From contig NC_037254.1 of NCBI RefSeq assembly GCF_000002425.4, positions 16,436,643-16,500,642 on the forward strand: 64,000 nucleotides of DNA, in the 5' to 3' direction. A program made the position numbers and the translations under genes. This stretch comes from Physcomitrium patens (taxonomy: Eukaryota; Streptophyta; Bryopsida; Funariales; Funariaceae). Numbering within the stretch: position 1 is the first letter of the stretch; the number at the start of each line of letters is the position of its first letter. This document shows, piece after piece, positions 22,589 to 35,207 of this stretch. The notes beneath the pieces were generated by a model that was not told the DNA's origin, searched no databases, and saw nothing but the letters and a program-made list of their open reading frames with translations.

Positions 22589-24542
22589 AAAAAATTAGGC
22601 ATCCAAAAATAAAATGAATGTAAAAAAAACATTGATATATGTACACAGGATACAACTTCATTGCACTTTATTGCTACATATATTTACTTTTTGATATTGT
22701 AATTTGTAAATTGTAATACTTTAACTCAAAAAGTTACATAAATATTTAAAGATGTATTTTTTACATGCATCTTAGTTATTAGAAAAGAATATTGAAGAAA
22801 AGCTAAAAGCTTAAAGAACTTCGTTAAATTACTTAACTTTCAAGATGATATAATTATGATCATTTTTAATATAATTTTCTCTTCCAATAAAAGGTATAAA
22901 AATGTAATTTAAAGTTTGTAAATTTCAATAACACATAAAGACACAAGGCATACTAACAGCTGTATATCTGTTTTACAAAACTTCATAAATATAGAGGAAA
23001 GAAACAACTATAATTATTTTGCATAGCATAAATTTTATAAATATCAAATATTTCTAAGAATAATTGTGTTGCATGTTTTTAGCTACAAAGAATTGTAGAG
23101 TGTTGGAAAAAAAATTAAAAATTAAAAAAATTAAAAAAAAATCCACCTGAATAATAAAAGGGTGGTGTTGCTAAATCTTGTAAAATTTCTTAATAAGATA
23201 AAATCCTTTTTTTCTGAGTGTCTTGTGTTTAGAAAGCAGATTTTAAAGGTTTGAGGTTTTTAACATGGCTAAAAAGTTTACAAATGTCTTATGGCAGAGT
23301 ACAGATTAATTTTTTTTTTGTCCTTTTCTAGATATATTTACTATTGCAAAGCTCAAAAATGCCTTACAAGATAGTTTTAGTGAGATTTTTCCTTGACCTA
23401 ATTTTTGCAAGGCGTTTTAAATGCTTTACCAAGACTTACAGTTACACTTACATTGTGTTAATTTTCAAATCAGAGCTAATATTTATATATAAATATAAAA
23501 ATGAATTATTCTAAGTTAATGAATGGAATAATTTAGGGCTTACATTGGTAACATTCACATTAATTTAAATTTTGAATTACATAAATAGTTAGATTGGTAT
23601 AAGACAGTGCAAGTTAACATCTATAATTTTTTAAATTTGGTTCAAATTTGGAGATAATATGTATTTTTAATAAATTAAAAATTTGAAAATTTTAATATAA
23701 TTTTAAATATTAAAAAGCTATTAACTTTTGAGATCATCTTATGAATTAAAGTATTATCTATAAGTTTTAAGCTTCCATTCATTATAGTGTATTTATGTAC
23801 TGGTGTGTTCTTAATCATATGGACACATGCATTTTTGTAAAACTTTTATTTTATTTTAAAATTCCGTTCTTAATGTAAATTTTATTATTACATTTGAATA
23901 CCAAATAGGATCTTACATAAATGATACAGCTTAAATAATTTCTAAACTAGAATAGAAATATCTTTCAAAGGAAAAAATAACTTATTTAAACATATAATTG
24001 AATTAAAATAACCTAAACGAAGAAACTTTAATATGAGTTTTACTTTGAAAATGTTTACAAAGGATAAATATAATACAATAAATGATAAATAAACTACCAC
24101 GAAGTTAAAATATATGTAAATTTTGTTTTGGAAGAAGTTCTGTAAGGCTAAATTAACATCAAATTATAGAACTAAATTTTCAACCTGGAAAATTTTATGG
24201 AAATAGTTATTAGATAAATAGGCATGACTGATAAGTAAGATTTCTGACACACATACAGGACCAATTTACATACTTTTTTTAATAGTCACATAATATGTAT
24301 CAAGACAATGCTTATGAAATAAGGAAATAAACTTGTAAGATAAAACTTTGGTGTGCATCAAGTTTCAATCAACATTGCCTATCCTCAAACAGTCAAAACC
24401 ACATTCCATTCTAGAAAGAATACAACTAAATTGCTCATAGAATTTGCAGCTGTATCATTTTTTCACCAACTTACAGATTTTCTATTCAGAAAACATATCC
24501 ATTATATACCATTCCAAATGTTGTGTGTACCAACACTATGCA

Positions 24543-24577
<35 letters not shown>

Positions 24578-24600
24578 AAAATCTGCCATCAGCTCCACTA
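22485..24600. other. Gene-free AT-rich region
   Basis: No coding signal or transposon domain seen. (TA)n tracts lie at about 22550-22585 and 24547-24574. Confidence 0.7.
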
Positions 24601-25923
24601 GAATTGAACACAACTGATGACAAATGATGGGGCTTACAGAGTGAACATAGGGAAGTGGCTGTTGTTGATGGTACAAAACAGGTGAGAGGCATCATCATGT
24701 AGCCTGATCAAAGAAGGCAAAATCAGTCAATTTCAAGTAATAAACTATCACAAAGGAGGGACAGCAATGGCCAAGGGATTAAGGGTCTACGGCATTCATG
24801 GCAATAGTGCAATGGGGCTAAAACCCACATTCACAGCTAGTAAGGGGGAAAGAAAGCACAGGATGGGGTTTGACCCAGCTGGGCAAGGTCAAGGACCCTG
24901 CCGCAATAAAAACGAATCCCAGGTATGACAATCATTCTTATCACTGCGAGTACTGATCTGAATCTTAACATACAGGATTGCCGAGGACGACCAGGAGCAC
25001 GGCGTAAGGGTGGAGAGAGAGCCGCTGACGCCGACTGCCATCACAGGGCAACGGCAACGGCTACCTTGTCCCTGAGCGTGTCAGAAGTCAGACAGAAGCT
25101 CAATCCTGAGAGAGAGAGAGAGAGAGAGAGGGACCGTGGGAGATAATCAAGTGTGTCGGAGGATTCTATGCTCGCTGACGGCGTCTCGCACTGTGCAGAA
25201 AGCCCCCCACCCCCTCGACGTCGTCGTTTCTGCTTCCCTGCCTGGTGACCTGCTGTTGCAAGTCCTCCTACCATTCAAAGCTGTGACAATCTGCATGTCC
25301 ATGTAGGTTCGTCCTGATTGAGCCCTGACCCTGCAGCTTGCTGCTTCCCCCTGATTTTGATTGTGCCCGCAAAATTTCTGGCATATATTGCACGATGCGA
25401 GCTTTTCTGTCAGGTATGGGGTCGAGATTGGGTTCAGTGGCGGTCTTTTCGTGGCGTTGGTCTGCGGAGGGTGGAAGGGTGGCCGTTCTGCAGCTCGTTG
25501 TTTCATAACCCTAATAGTTCCTGCTGCATGCCTTTGCTGGCAGGTTAATCGTGTTCGCAGAAGTCATCTTGCGGTGCGTTTCGTGGGAGATGTTTTGGGC
25601 ATGGTGAGGTGCTTGGGTCACAAGACTTTCTGTGTCAAATGGTCTACAGTCGTTCCTCTCATGCGTCAACGACGTAAAAGCCCATTGTACCGCTTGATAA
25701 GTGAGAGAAGATCATTTTTTGGATTCATACTTCTCTCTGCTGAGGTATGTTTCTCGTTCTCAACAAGTCGCAGAATTTGCTTGTTTCTTCCGGAGAGCAT
25801 GCTGAATTAGAAGAGCGTACATCACAGAGTTCATTGTCACAATTTGAACTGACTGTATGTGAGCTTCAGTGCCTTTCATGTCTCCGTAGCTGCACTTCCA
25901 TCGATGCCTGACCTCAATGTCGA
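24601..25923 (+). promoter_or_regulatory. GC-rich region upstream of the lectin gene
   Basis: Base composition changes sharply from AT-rich to balanced or GC-rich at about 24.6-24.9 kb and stays so through the lectin gene. This probably holds its promoter and 5' leader. A (GA)n tract at 25108-25131 resembles the pyrimidine/purine patches common near plant transcription starts. Several short overlapping open frames occur on both strands, but none resembles a protein I know. No confident TATA box was chosen. Confidence 0.4.
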
Positions 25924-26952
25924 ATGTTCTGCCTTGAAATGGTGCTGGTCATAACGCAGGTAGCGATGGTGATGCCGGCGAAATGGCTGTCCGTGGTCTG
26001 TCTAGTGTGCTCGCTAATAAGCAGACATGTAGATGCTGACACGAGTTTGCAGTATTACCAATTCTCCGACAGCAGCAACAGCATCTCAGTCCTCGGCGAC
26101 GCTCGCATCTACATCGACGACCTAGCACTGGAGCTCACCAACAAAGGCGCTGGGAGAGCCACGTACGATTATCCAGTCCGCACCGTGAGCACCTCACCCC
26201 AAACCAGCATTTCGTTTGAGACCACCTTCATTTTCTCCATCGAAAAAGAACTTTCGACACCGCAGTCGTACGGCGCCGGGCTCACGTTCAGCATGTCCTC
26301 GGAGAACAGGACGGTAGGCGACCCAGGTGCGTACTTAGGCCTGGCCACGGCGACCCCTTCCTCCGACATCGCCGTCGCGACGACCAAATACTTCGCCCTA
26401 GAATTTGACACTAGGCAGGACACCCAATTCCAAGACATGAACGATAACCATGTCGGCGTGGACTTCAGCAGCTTGGTTTCGGACCAAGCGAAGCCAGCGA
26501 TGTCGGGCGCGACGCCCGTGGTCCTGGCCTCCGGCAACCACATTCAAGCGTATGTGACTTACAATAGCCTGGCCCATGTGCTGGATGTCTCCATTAGTCC
26601 CTACACGAATGGCGACTACGTGAAGCCGGCGGAGTCGCTTCTGTCGGTGCCAATCGATCTCTCCACTGTCTTGAACGAGTTCATGTATGTGGGTTTCTCG
26701 GCTGCGACTGGCGCCGGCACCGTGCGTCACAAGGTCTGGTCGTGGACGTTTAAGACTACTACTGTGGATTCGACGGGGCAGCCCATCGCCAGTCCTCCCG
26801 ATGCCGACGCTTACTTGGCGCCGGGGCCAGCACCCGACGTCACCAATCAGGGCTTCGGCACATCCGCCGCAGGGACTAACCTCTGTGCTCTTGCAATCCT
26901 AGCGTTGAAGCTCGCCGCCGTTTTGTCGGTGGTGCTGATTTCAGTATGTTGA
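25924..26952 (+). CDS. L-type (legume) lectin-domain protein, probably GPI-anchored
   Basis: Single-exon ORF of 342 codons. Residues 17-37 form a signal peptide. Met15 (25966) or Met17 is the likelier start, as 25924 only adds a short leader. A legume-lectin beta-sandwich spans about residues 40-278: SFETTFIFSI, YGAGLTFSM, FALEFDT with Glu160 and Asp162, then DMNDNHVGVD with Asp171 and His176, and VWSWTF near the end. These match the Ca/Mn-binding residues of the family. At the sugar-binding loop the usual Asp of ADG is Ala118 (GAG), so sugar binding may be altered or lost. A Pro/Ala-rich linker (about 286-306) and small residues (GTSAAG) precede a hydrophobic tail that ends the protein, which suggests a GPI-anchor signal. 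No kinase domain follows, unlike lectin receptor kinases. A role as an apoplastic or surface lectin is inferred. Confidence 0.85.
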   Translation: MFCLEMVLVITQVAMVMPAKWLSVVCLVCSLISRHVDADTSLQYYQFSDSSNSISVLGDARIYIDDLALELTNKGAGRATYDYPVRTVSTSPQTSISFETTFIFSIEKELSTPQSYGAGLTFSMSSENRTVGDPGAYLGLATATPSSDIAVATTKYFALEFDTRQDTQFQDMNDNHVGVDFSSLVSDQAKPAMSGATPVVLASGNHIQAYVTYNSLAHVLDVSISPYTNGDYVKPAESLLSVPIDLSTVLNEFMYVGFSAATGAGTVRHKVWSWTFKTTTVDSTGQPIASPPDADAYLAPGPAPDVTNQGFGTSAAGTNLCALAILALKLAAVLSVVLISVC

Positions 26953-27368
26953 GCAGCACTCCATTTTTGAAATCGTTGACAGGATTTGAGGCTTCACCCA
27001 AAGCCACAGAGTAATACAACAAAAGGTTTTGAGAGAATGAGGGTTGAAAAGACTGAGATACCCTGGATTCATTAACAATTTTTCATGTTTTACATGTATG
27101 ATTTTCTTTTTTACTTTTTGTGTGTTCTTTCTGGTTGGTTTGTGTGATGGTCCACACCCAAATCTGCAGTCTTTTGTGTGGAAACCTTTTTTTGCTAATT
27201 TTTTTTTTCAAACTTTAAAATGCATCCTGTTTTTATATGGTGGCTTAGTACTTGTGGGTTTTAGTGCAAGATGTATTTTTATGGGTATAACTGGAGGTCA
27301 TGGTTGATCAAATGAGCTTTTGCAGGTAATTAAGCATGATGTGATTAGTAACTTTATTGCTTATTTTG

Positions 27369-27374
27369 AATAAA
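27369..27374 (+). terminator. Probable poly(A) signal of the lectin gene
   Basis: AATAAA about 417 bp after the stop codon and 36 bp before the copia-2 insertion. The 3' region between is T-rich and holds no other gene. Confidence 0.5.
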
Positions 27375-27410
27375 ATACAACTGTTTCAAAAGCATTTTAG
27401 ACATTGTCCC

Positions 27411-27665
27411 TGTTGTGAGCATTAAATGTAATTGGTGCTGTCCATAACATTTATTGTAGACTACAATAAATACCATTGCTACAGTATTTGGAATGTAGTG
27501 GAGAACTATTTATCCTCTTCCCTTTCTCCTCTTTCTCCTCTTGTATACGAGATACAACCAGATCAAATAGATTTTTATGTGTGAAGTTCACTCTCCTTAG
27601 AAACCCTCTTGTGTGTGTATGTATTATTTACTACTACTCTTGTGTCTTTCTAAACATTTTCAATA
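27411..27665 (+). repeat. copia-2 5' LTR
   Basis: Starts TGTTGTGAGC and ends TTTTCAATA. It is followed by CGTTATCAGCAC, a junction typical of a group of plant copia elements. That site could pair with a tRNA anticodon arm (an Ile-type tRNA would fit), but I cannot confirm it. The LTR differs clearly from the 3' LTR, including indels. Confidence 0.8.
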
Positions 27666-28230
27666 CGTTATCAGCACAACTTTCTTTTACACACTATCAC
27701 AATTCTTTTTGCTCTAGACTTGACTCTTCAAACCTGTTGCTACTCTTACTCATTGTCTGCCTCATGATCTTGTTGTACTTCTTGTTGGCCCCTCATACAA
27801 TAGCTACTTGCTTAAAGCACTTACTCTACTCTTTGTCCTGCTTGCTTAGAATACTTGCTCTAGCCCAACCTCTTTGCTGCGCCTCGTGCCTATAGTTGAA
27901 CACTTGCCAAACAGCCATTGAACAACTATCGAACTACCATCGATTGCCACCAAAAAGTCACTGTTGATGACTGCCAACTGCAGCCAACCTCGTCGCTACC
28001 ACTGCTACCCACTGCTGCCCATCACCGTCCTATTGTTGCTCTACTGCCACAATCCACAACCTTGTCAAAAAAAAAAAAAAAAAAAAAAAAAAGATTTTCA
28101 AGTTCAAGATTATCATTTAATTTGACTTTATATTTTAAGGTACATTTTACTCAACTTTTCTACTTGATCTTGTATTTTATTTATAGATTTATTTATAATA
28201 AGTGCTTCAACATCTTCAACTGCTTCTATT

Positions 28231-29121
28231 GTGGTTCCAACTATTACCAGTGCATCCCAATATTTTCAAGCTGTTTTATTTCCACCATTCACTGTGGATG
28301 GAAATAATTATCTATTATGGGCAAAAATGGCACAAGCAAATTTATTTGCAGAACAACTCTCAGATGCCATTATGTTTGAAGAATCTCCTATAATAAGTAT
28401 TTCTATTCCTCCTACTATTTGTTGGAAAGTACTTCTTCTCCTTTGTCATTATCTTGTACATGTATTACAACATCAATATTTGGATATGGAAGATCCTACA
28501 AAACTTTGGAAGAATCTTAAATCTAGGTTTGATCATCAAAAGACCATTTTTCTTCTACACACATATCATGATTGGACACATTTATGTGTCTTGGATTTTT
28601 CAAATTTAAATGCTTTCAATAATGAAATGTATAATATTATCTCACAATTACGATTATGTGGACAAAGCATCTCTGAAGAAGAAATGACTGAAAAAATTCT
28701 CTCTACATTTCCTCCTATTTTTGTTGTGCTTGCACAACAATATAGAAACATGAAATTTCAGAGACATTCTAATCTCATGTCCTATCTATTTCTTGCGGAG
28801 AAGCAAAATGAGCTACTCTTATGCAATCCAGAAGCTTGTCCTATTGGAACTACAGTTTTAGAATCTCATGCACTTAATATTTTAAAGTCTAAGAAAAAAT
28901 TATATAAATACAGGAAATGTATTCATAAGTATCAGAGTAGTCATAGTCATGACCATTTCTACTCATGTAGAAAGAATAAATATTCTACTACTAATTATAG
29001 TAGAAAACAAAAATCAAAGATGCATTCTTGCCATAAGTGTGGAATGATTGAACATTTAGCACATGTGTGCCATACTTCAGAATATTTTATTAAAATGTTC
29101 CAAGAAAATAAGAAACTATGA
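28231..29121 (+). pseudogene. copia-2 gag
   Basis: A 296-codon open frame, the best preserved part of copia-2. It has a Gag start (FTVDGNNYLLWAKMAQ), a central LWKNLKSRFD segment and a C-terminal CCHC zinc knuckle (CHKCGMIEHLAHVC, spacing C-X2-C-X4-H-X4-C). The frame ends before the protease. It is much more AT-rich than the copia-1 gag. Confidence 0.85.
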
Positions 29122-30544
29122 GCTAAGACTCGTGAAGTTCATACCGTAGATGTGTCGATGGATTCAATTGGTGTTGATGACTTAAAGGCTTATATGAATA
29201 ATAAAACCCCTAATGATGAATCAAATGATGCGCTCATTGATTTTGCAACAACACATACTATCTTGTGAGATAGATGATTTTTTATTAAAAAATCTTCAAC
29301 TTGGCAAACTAAAAATATGATGACTATGGCTGGAGCAAATTCGTTTTGTTTCCAAGAGGGCACATCAATGATAAAATTAGTTATGGGCTCTATCATAAAA
29401 TATAAACATGCAATGTTTGCATCCTTAGCACCTCGGAGTCTAATCAACTACCAAGATGTGCATATCAATGGTTATCACCTCTTGACCGCCATTTTAAATA
29501 ATTAAAAGAGGTTTTGGTTCTTAGGAAGAATCATAAAGTTGTTGAAAAAGCTTTTCCTACAAAAAATGGTTTATATCGAATTGTAATTTGGCCTCCTATT
29601 ATATTTAATTTTGCATCATCTATCACAAAGAGTCGTGTTTCTCTATGGCATAAACAATTGGTACATCCACGATCTATATTATTTAAAAAGATCATTCCAT
29701 GTATAATTAGGCATAATTTCAAGCCTATGGATGTAGACTCTATGGAATTATGTCATGCATGTATGCAAGGTAAGATGATTATTTGGCCTTCAATTTGGAA
29801 ACTGCCAAAAGAATTATCACCAATACTTGAAAGAGTACATGGTGATATTTATAGTCCTATTAATCCAATATCGAGACTATTTCGTTATTTTTTGGTCTTT
29901 GTTGATGCATCAGGTAAACAATCACATGTTTCATTATTATCAACTTGAAACATGGTGTTTGCCAATCTTATATCTATACTTATTCATTTTTGGGCACATT
30001 TTTTTGATTATCCTATAAAAAAATTACATATGGATAATGCAAAAGAATTCACATCAAAGTCCTTTGAAGACTATTGTACTGCAACAAGAATTGAATTGAT
30101 ATATTGTGTTCTATATGAACATGCTCAAAATGGACTTGCAAAGTCATTTATGAAGTGTATACAACTTATTACCCGGCCACTCCTCCTTCACGTAAATTTA
30201 TCTACATCTATGTGCCTTATGGAGTTTTACATGCTGCAGCATTAATATGCCTCTACCCTTCTTCTCTTGAAATTGTTTCACTACATGAACTTATTTTGGG
30301 TCATGTTCTAAATGTATTTCACTTACGAATATTTGGTTGCCGTGCTTGGATTCTAGTACCAGAACCTCAATGGCATACCATTGGAGCTCATCAACAAAAA
30401 GACATATATATTGGTTTTGATTCACTAAGTATTATTAGTATTGTTGATCTATCAATTGGCATATTATTACGTACACATTTGCAAAATTGCTATTTTGAAG
30501 AAAATATATTTCCATCTCTTCAAGGAGGAGTATCCAATCAATAA
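29122..30544 (+). pseudogene. copia-2 protease and integrase region
   Basis: Several broken frames. A protease trace lies near 29230 (DFATTH). The GAG-pre-integrase zinc region is at 29514-29780 (LWHKQLVHP then LCHACMQGK). Core pieces follow: VHGDIYSP and VFVDASG near 29840-29910, MDNAKEFTS near 30030, and HAQNGLAKSF near 30120, where the catalytic Glu is Lys. The integrase C-terminal part is at 30155-30544. Confidence 0.8.
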
Positions 30545-31189
30545 AGAAATAAAGTACTTATATTTGAAGTACTAGAAAAATTTACAATGAATCCCAATCC
30601 TATGACATCTTTGGTAGAAACTGAAGTAGCTAAGATTTTGCATCTAAAATGGATCATAGATGAAATACCTAATGGCTTCAACGATACACTTAAAATTACA
30701 AGAGTTCTTATTAATGAGGCTCAAAATGTACCTGCTCAAATTGCAATGACATTGACTACAATACCTCAAGTTATAATAAAAATAACTAAAAGAACTTGTG
30801 GACTAGATAAGCAACTACATACGAGGAAAGCTATAATATTCACTAATCTTGGTATTATTTTTCAAGAAATTACCACTCCTTTTGCAAGACTACCAATCCA
30901 TGATGATATATCTATGCATAATGTACCTTCAATTCCTGTGAAAAACAATCTTGGAATTGAAAGAAATAAGAACAAGTTGAGTAAAGAATTATCTATTCTA
31001 TATTGTATTATAAATAATATTTGAAACATACCATGTATTATGGTAGATGAATCATTTGCATGTATGAATATAGAAGCCTTTTCTTAAGAGGAAGATGATC
31101 CTAAACCTCAAACCATCAAGGAGGCAATATGTGGAATTGATTAGTCAAAGTTTTTAATTATTTTATTTCCTTCTAAAATTCAAAATTTT

Positions 31190-32260
31190 GATATATTATT
31201 AGAATGACAATTCATGCCACCCTTGAGATGTATCTGATGTATGTAGTAAGTGCATATCTATATGGTTCTCTTGATGCAAATATTTATATGAAAGTTCCAC
31301 CTATCTTATAAACACAAACTCCAAATGGACTTACTCCAAGATAATATCATGGTATTAAATTATGTAAGGCCTTGTATGGTTTAAAACAATCTAGACACAT
31401 GTGGTACCAACATCTTTGAGATTATTTAATTACAAATAAGTTTGTAAGTGATCCACTAATCCCTTGTTTATTTATAAAACGAGATAAAACTGGTTTTGTC
31501 ATCATCGCTGTATATGTTGATGATCTTAACCTAATGGGCACTACATCTGCATGTGTTATAGCTACTAACCTACTTATATGTGAATTTGAGATGAAAATGC
31601 TAGAAAATATAACTTTCTATATTGGTCTTTAGATTATGCATCTAATAAATGGTAGCATTTTTTTCTACCAACTAATATATATTAGACAAATCTTGCAAAG
31701 GTTTAATATGATTGATGCTTATTCATTGTCCACACCAATGGTTGGATGTGGTTATGATGGTCATGATCCATATCGTTCATAGAAAGAAGAAGAAGAAATA
31801 TTGGAAGATCAATATCCATACCTTGTAGTGGTTGGAGCACTTTTATATTTGACTATATCTATAAGACCAGATATTACATTTACAGTTAGTATTCTTATAC
31901 GAGATAATACACGTCCAATACTAAAATATTAAAATGGCATCAAATATTTATTACGTTATTTAAAAGATACTGAAGACTTGGGATTATACTATACATAATC
32001 TACATATCCAAAATTGGTTGATTATTGTGATGCAGGATATGTATATTTAAGACATGGAGCCACAATGTCATCGAAATCAGTGAAACAAACAATAACTGCA
32101 ACTTCATATAACCATGCAAAAATTATTGCCTTACATGAAGCATCTCGAGAATGTATTTGGTTGCAATCAATTGATAAATTCATTCAAACAACCTGTGGAT
32201 TTTCATATGATGATTCTCCAACTATCTTGCATAAAGATAATAGTGCTTGTATTGCATAGA
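31190..32260 (+). pseudogene. copia-2 RT and RNase H remnants
   Basis: The RT has KALYGLKQSRHMWY (near 31363) and the YVDD box (near 31513-31525). RNase H at 32014-32259 has a YCDAGY segment with one Asp lost. Stops interrupt the RT. All of it lies inside the right arm of the inverted repeat, and the same residues occur on the minus strand of the left arm. Confidence 0.85.
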
Positions 32261-32685
32261 TGCAAGTTGGTTTCATTAAAGGCGACAAGACAAAGTATAT
32301 TGATTAAAAATATTTTAGTTATACCCATGACTTGATTATTGATCAAGCACTTATAATTAAGACAATTGAATCTACAAATAACCTTGCTAATTTCTTCACC
32401 AAAGCTCTCTCATTGTGCAACCATCGTCGACTTACTTATGGTATTAATATGTAGTGACTTATTTTTTTTGAATAAGAAAGTTAATGAGTTCTTTAAATAA
32501 TTAAAGAAAATGATGTTGTACTCTTTTTCCTTCATCTATGGTTTTGTCCATAAATACAATAAGATTTTTCTAGATAAGGTTTTAATGAGGCAACAATTAT
32601 TGATCTTGTGAGATCACAAAAAAGTATAGATCATAATTCTATATAAATTTTATATTATGCAAATATTATGATGAACAAAGAAGAG

Positions 32686-32955
32686 TGTTGAGAGCATTAA
32701 ATGTAGCCAGTGCTCTCCATAACATTTATTATAGACTATAGTAAATACCATAGCTATAGTATTTGGAATGTAGTGGAGAAGAACTATTTATCCTCTTTCC
32801 TTTTTCTTCTTATATATGAGACACAACCAAATCAATAGATTTTTATGTGTGAAGCTCTCTTTCTTTAGAAACCCTCTTATATGTATTACTTACTATTACT
32901 CTTGTGTATATGTATATTACTTACTACTCTTGTGTCTTTCTAAACATTCTCAATA
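32686..32955 (+). repeat. copia-2 3' LTR
   Basis: 270 bp, starts TGTTGAGAGC and ends TCTCAATA. It carries a small internal duplication of a TATTACTTACTA-like segment that is missing from the 5' LTR. Confidence 0.85.
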
Positions 32956-32969
32956 GTTCCATCTTTAAA

Positions 32970-33010
<41 letters not shown>

Positions 33011-34650
33011 TAAATACGTATAATTTTCAAGGCATAATAGAGAAAATTGCTTAAAACAAGTGACATATAATTAAAGGCATGGTAAATGGAGATGGTTATA
33101 ATTTCCAACAAAGGATAGAACTATGATGATCCATGTGATTGTAAATTTTTTACTTCATGGAGAAAAACAGAATGAGAAAGGTGTAGCCTTGATCAGAGTG
33201 TCAACATAGAATTTGTTAGAGGTTATGCCTTCTTAGTGAGAGAAGAAGAAGATGATCATAATTTTAGAATAATAGTTGAGGATATGAAGTATAAGCCAAA
33301 AAAATCTTAGACCCTATTAGAAGTTATTTTCTAAATTTTCTTATGTCTGATTAGAGGTAATTCCGAGAAAATAATGAATAAAAAGACTATTTTTTCTTTC
33401 AAATAAACTATTTTCAATGAACTGGTGGATTGTAGTTATATTCTTTTAAGAGGCATTACCATTATCTCTATTCATTAGTCTACCATTATTTCTAAAAATA
33501 AATCCCCTGTATCTTTCTATATTGATCTCATTTAATAAAAAAATAAATTCACCTTATCCATCTTTGTTCTTAAGCAGTCATCAATTAAAACTAGGGAAAA
33601 AAAATAAAAAATAAATTGAAAAGCATCTTCATATAAAGCCTTTAACTTTCAAGATTATCTTCTATATCTAGATATAATAATTTTCTAAAATAATGATTAT
33701 TTTCTTTTTCTTCTACTCAAAAATTACAACCTCTTCCAAAGTCTATGTTGACTCTCTTTCATTGGCTTTCCTATTCTCTAGAAATTATTTTCCATTTATT
33801 TCTTTATCCTAACATCTTTTGTTTTAAACATTAATATAATTCAAAACTAATTTTGATGTCCTTTTGAAAAAAATAAAAATAAAATAAAATAAATGTACTA
33901 GGTATATTAGATAGCATTTATTTATTTATTTATTTATTTATTTATTTTAATTTTCTTTCTTAACTAACTTCCAAAATGAAGAACTCTTTTATTCTTAATT
34001 TTTTTCTTTTAATGAAAAATAAATAAATAAAGCAAATGTAAACATATACCAATTTCTATGTTACAAAACTTAAATTTTACTAGTCAATATATAAGTTGTA
34101 TCATCTTCTTTATAAATAGATTAAAATTATTAAAACAAATCTGAAATTTCTAATATAGTATATTTTAAAATATATAAAAAACCTAAAAAAATATTTTTAT
34201 TTAAATAAGATTATAATATTCTAAAATTGAGATGCTTAAGTTATATACCTAATAGATTGGAGTTTAATAACAAGATTTTTATTTTTAATGAATGCTCAAA
34301 ATTCAAATCCAATACCATCAAATTTCTTTAGAAAAATTTGTTTTTGTTACCCTACTTAGTAGAATTGTACAAATATAATTCACTTGAAATTATAAAATCC
34401 TAAAAGAAAATAAAGCCATTTATATGTATTTTATTATGCATCTCTAATATTAGATATACTAATAAATATAACTATCATATTACAAGAACTAATGGATTTA
34501 TTTATTTTTTCTCATATATTATAATTTTTTATTCTAATAATTAATATTATATTTATAAAAATCTAAAAATTTCTTTTAAAATTTGGAATAAAAAAAATAT
34601 CACTTTCAAAAGAATAATTTTTAACTTTCAAAGTACTTTGATGCTTTAAT

Positions 34651-34687
<37 letters not shown>

Positions 34688-35207
34688 TACTTTTATTTAA
34701 TTTCTAAATAATTAATTTTTTTAAAAAAAATAATAAAAAATTTATTCATACATAATTGGTAACAACAAAAAGAATAATTTTATGAGATAGAATAAAATTA
34801 GAAAGAATATTTTTAACTACAAAAAAATCATAGAGTCTTAAATTACAACTAAAATAAAAGAATTGATTAATAAGATTGAAAAAGACTTTAGTCTTCTTCG
34901 ATATATACTAGCCATTAAGAAGGCCATGTTAAAATTTTGCAAGGACTATTAAAATTGTAATTAAAGTGTCTAATTTTTAGATTAATTTTATATTAGAGTT
35001 TTTTTTTAAAAAAAACATTCCTATAAGTACATGGCACATTTAGAAGAATCTATAGATTTATTTTTCATCTAATAAAATTTATTAATTTAAAAAATGTATA
35101 CTATCTATCTAATAGTTTTATACCTACTTTTACTCACTTCTATTTGTTTCTATTTAATTAAGTGATTTTGTTACCAATCACAATTCATGTGTTTTTTTCT
35201 ATTTTAA

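Larger units (their letters stand above)
27411..32955 (+). mobile_element. copia-2: decayed Ty1/copia retrotransposon
   Basis: About 5.5 kb with LTRs at 27411-27665 and 32686-32955, and a near-perfect flanking 5-bp pair GTCCC (27406-27410) and GTTCC (32956-32960). Order on the plus strand is gag, integrase, RT, RNase H. Many stops and frameshifts and a Lys at the integrase catalytic Glu show long inactivity. The 3' part from 31156 belongs to the inverted repeat that is copied at 1-4052. An A run of 26 sits in the leader at 28067-28092. Confidence 0.9.
31156..35207. repeat. Right arm of the 4-kb inverted repeat
   Basis: Partner of 1-4052. It begins inside the copia-2 pol region, runs through the 3' LTR and then 2.25 kb of AT-rich flank with no gene. 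The outer edge is at 35206-35207, followed by unrelated AT-rich DNA. Confidence 0.95.

Noticed and set aside
25361-25810. 149-codon plus-strand frame before the lectin gene
   Set aside because: No recognisable family and it overlaps other short frames on both strands. More likely leader or promoter DNA in a GC-rich island.
26169-26902. Other frames inside the lectin gene
   Set aside because: They overlap a well supported domain-containing frame.
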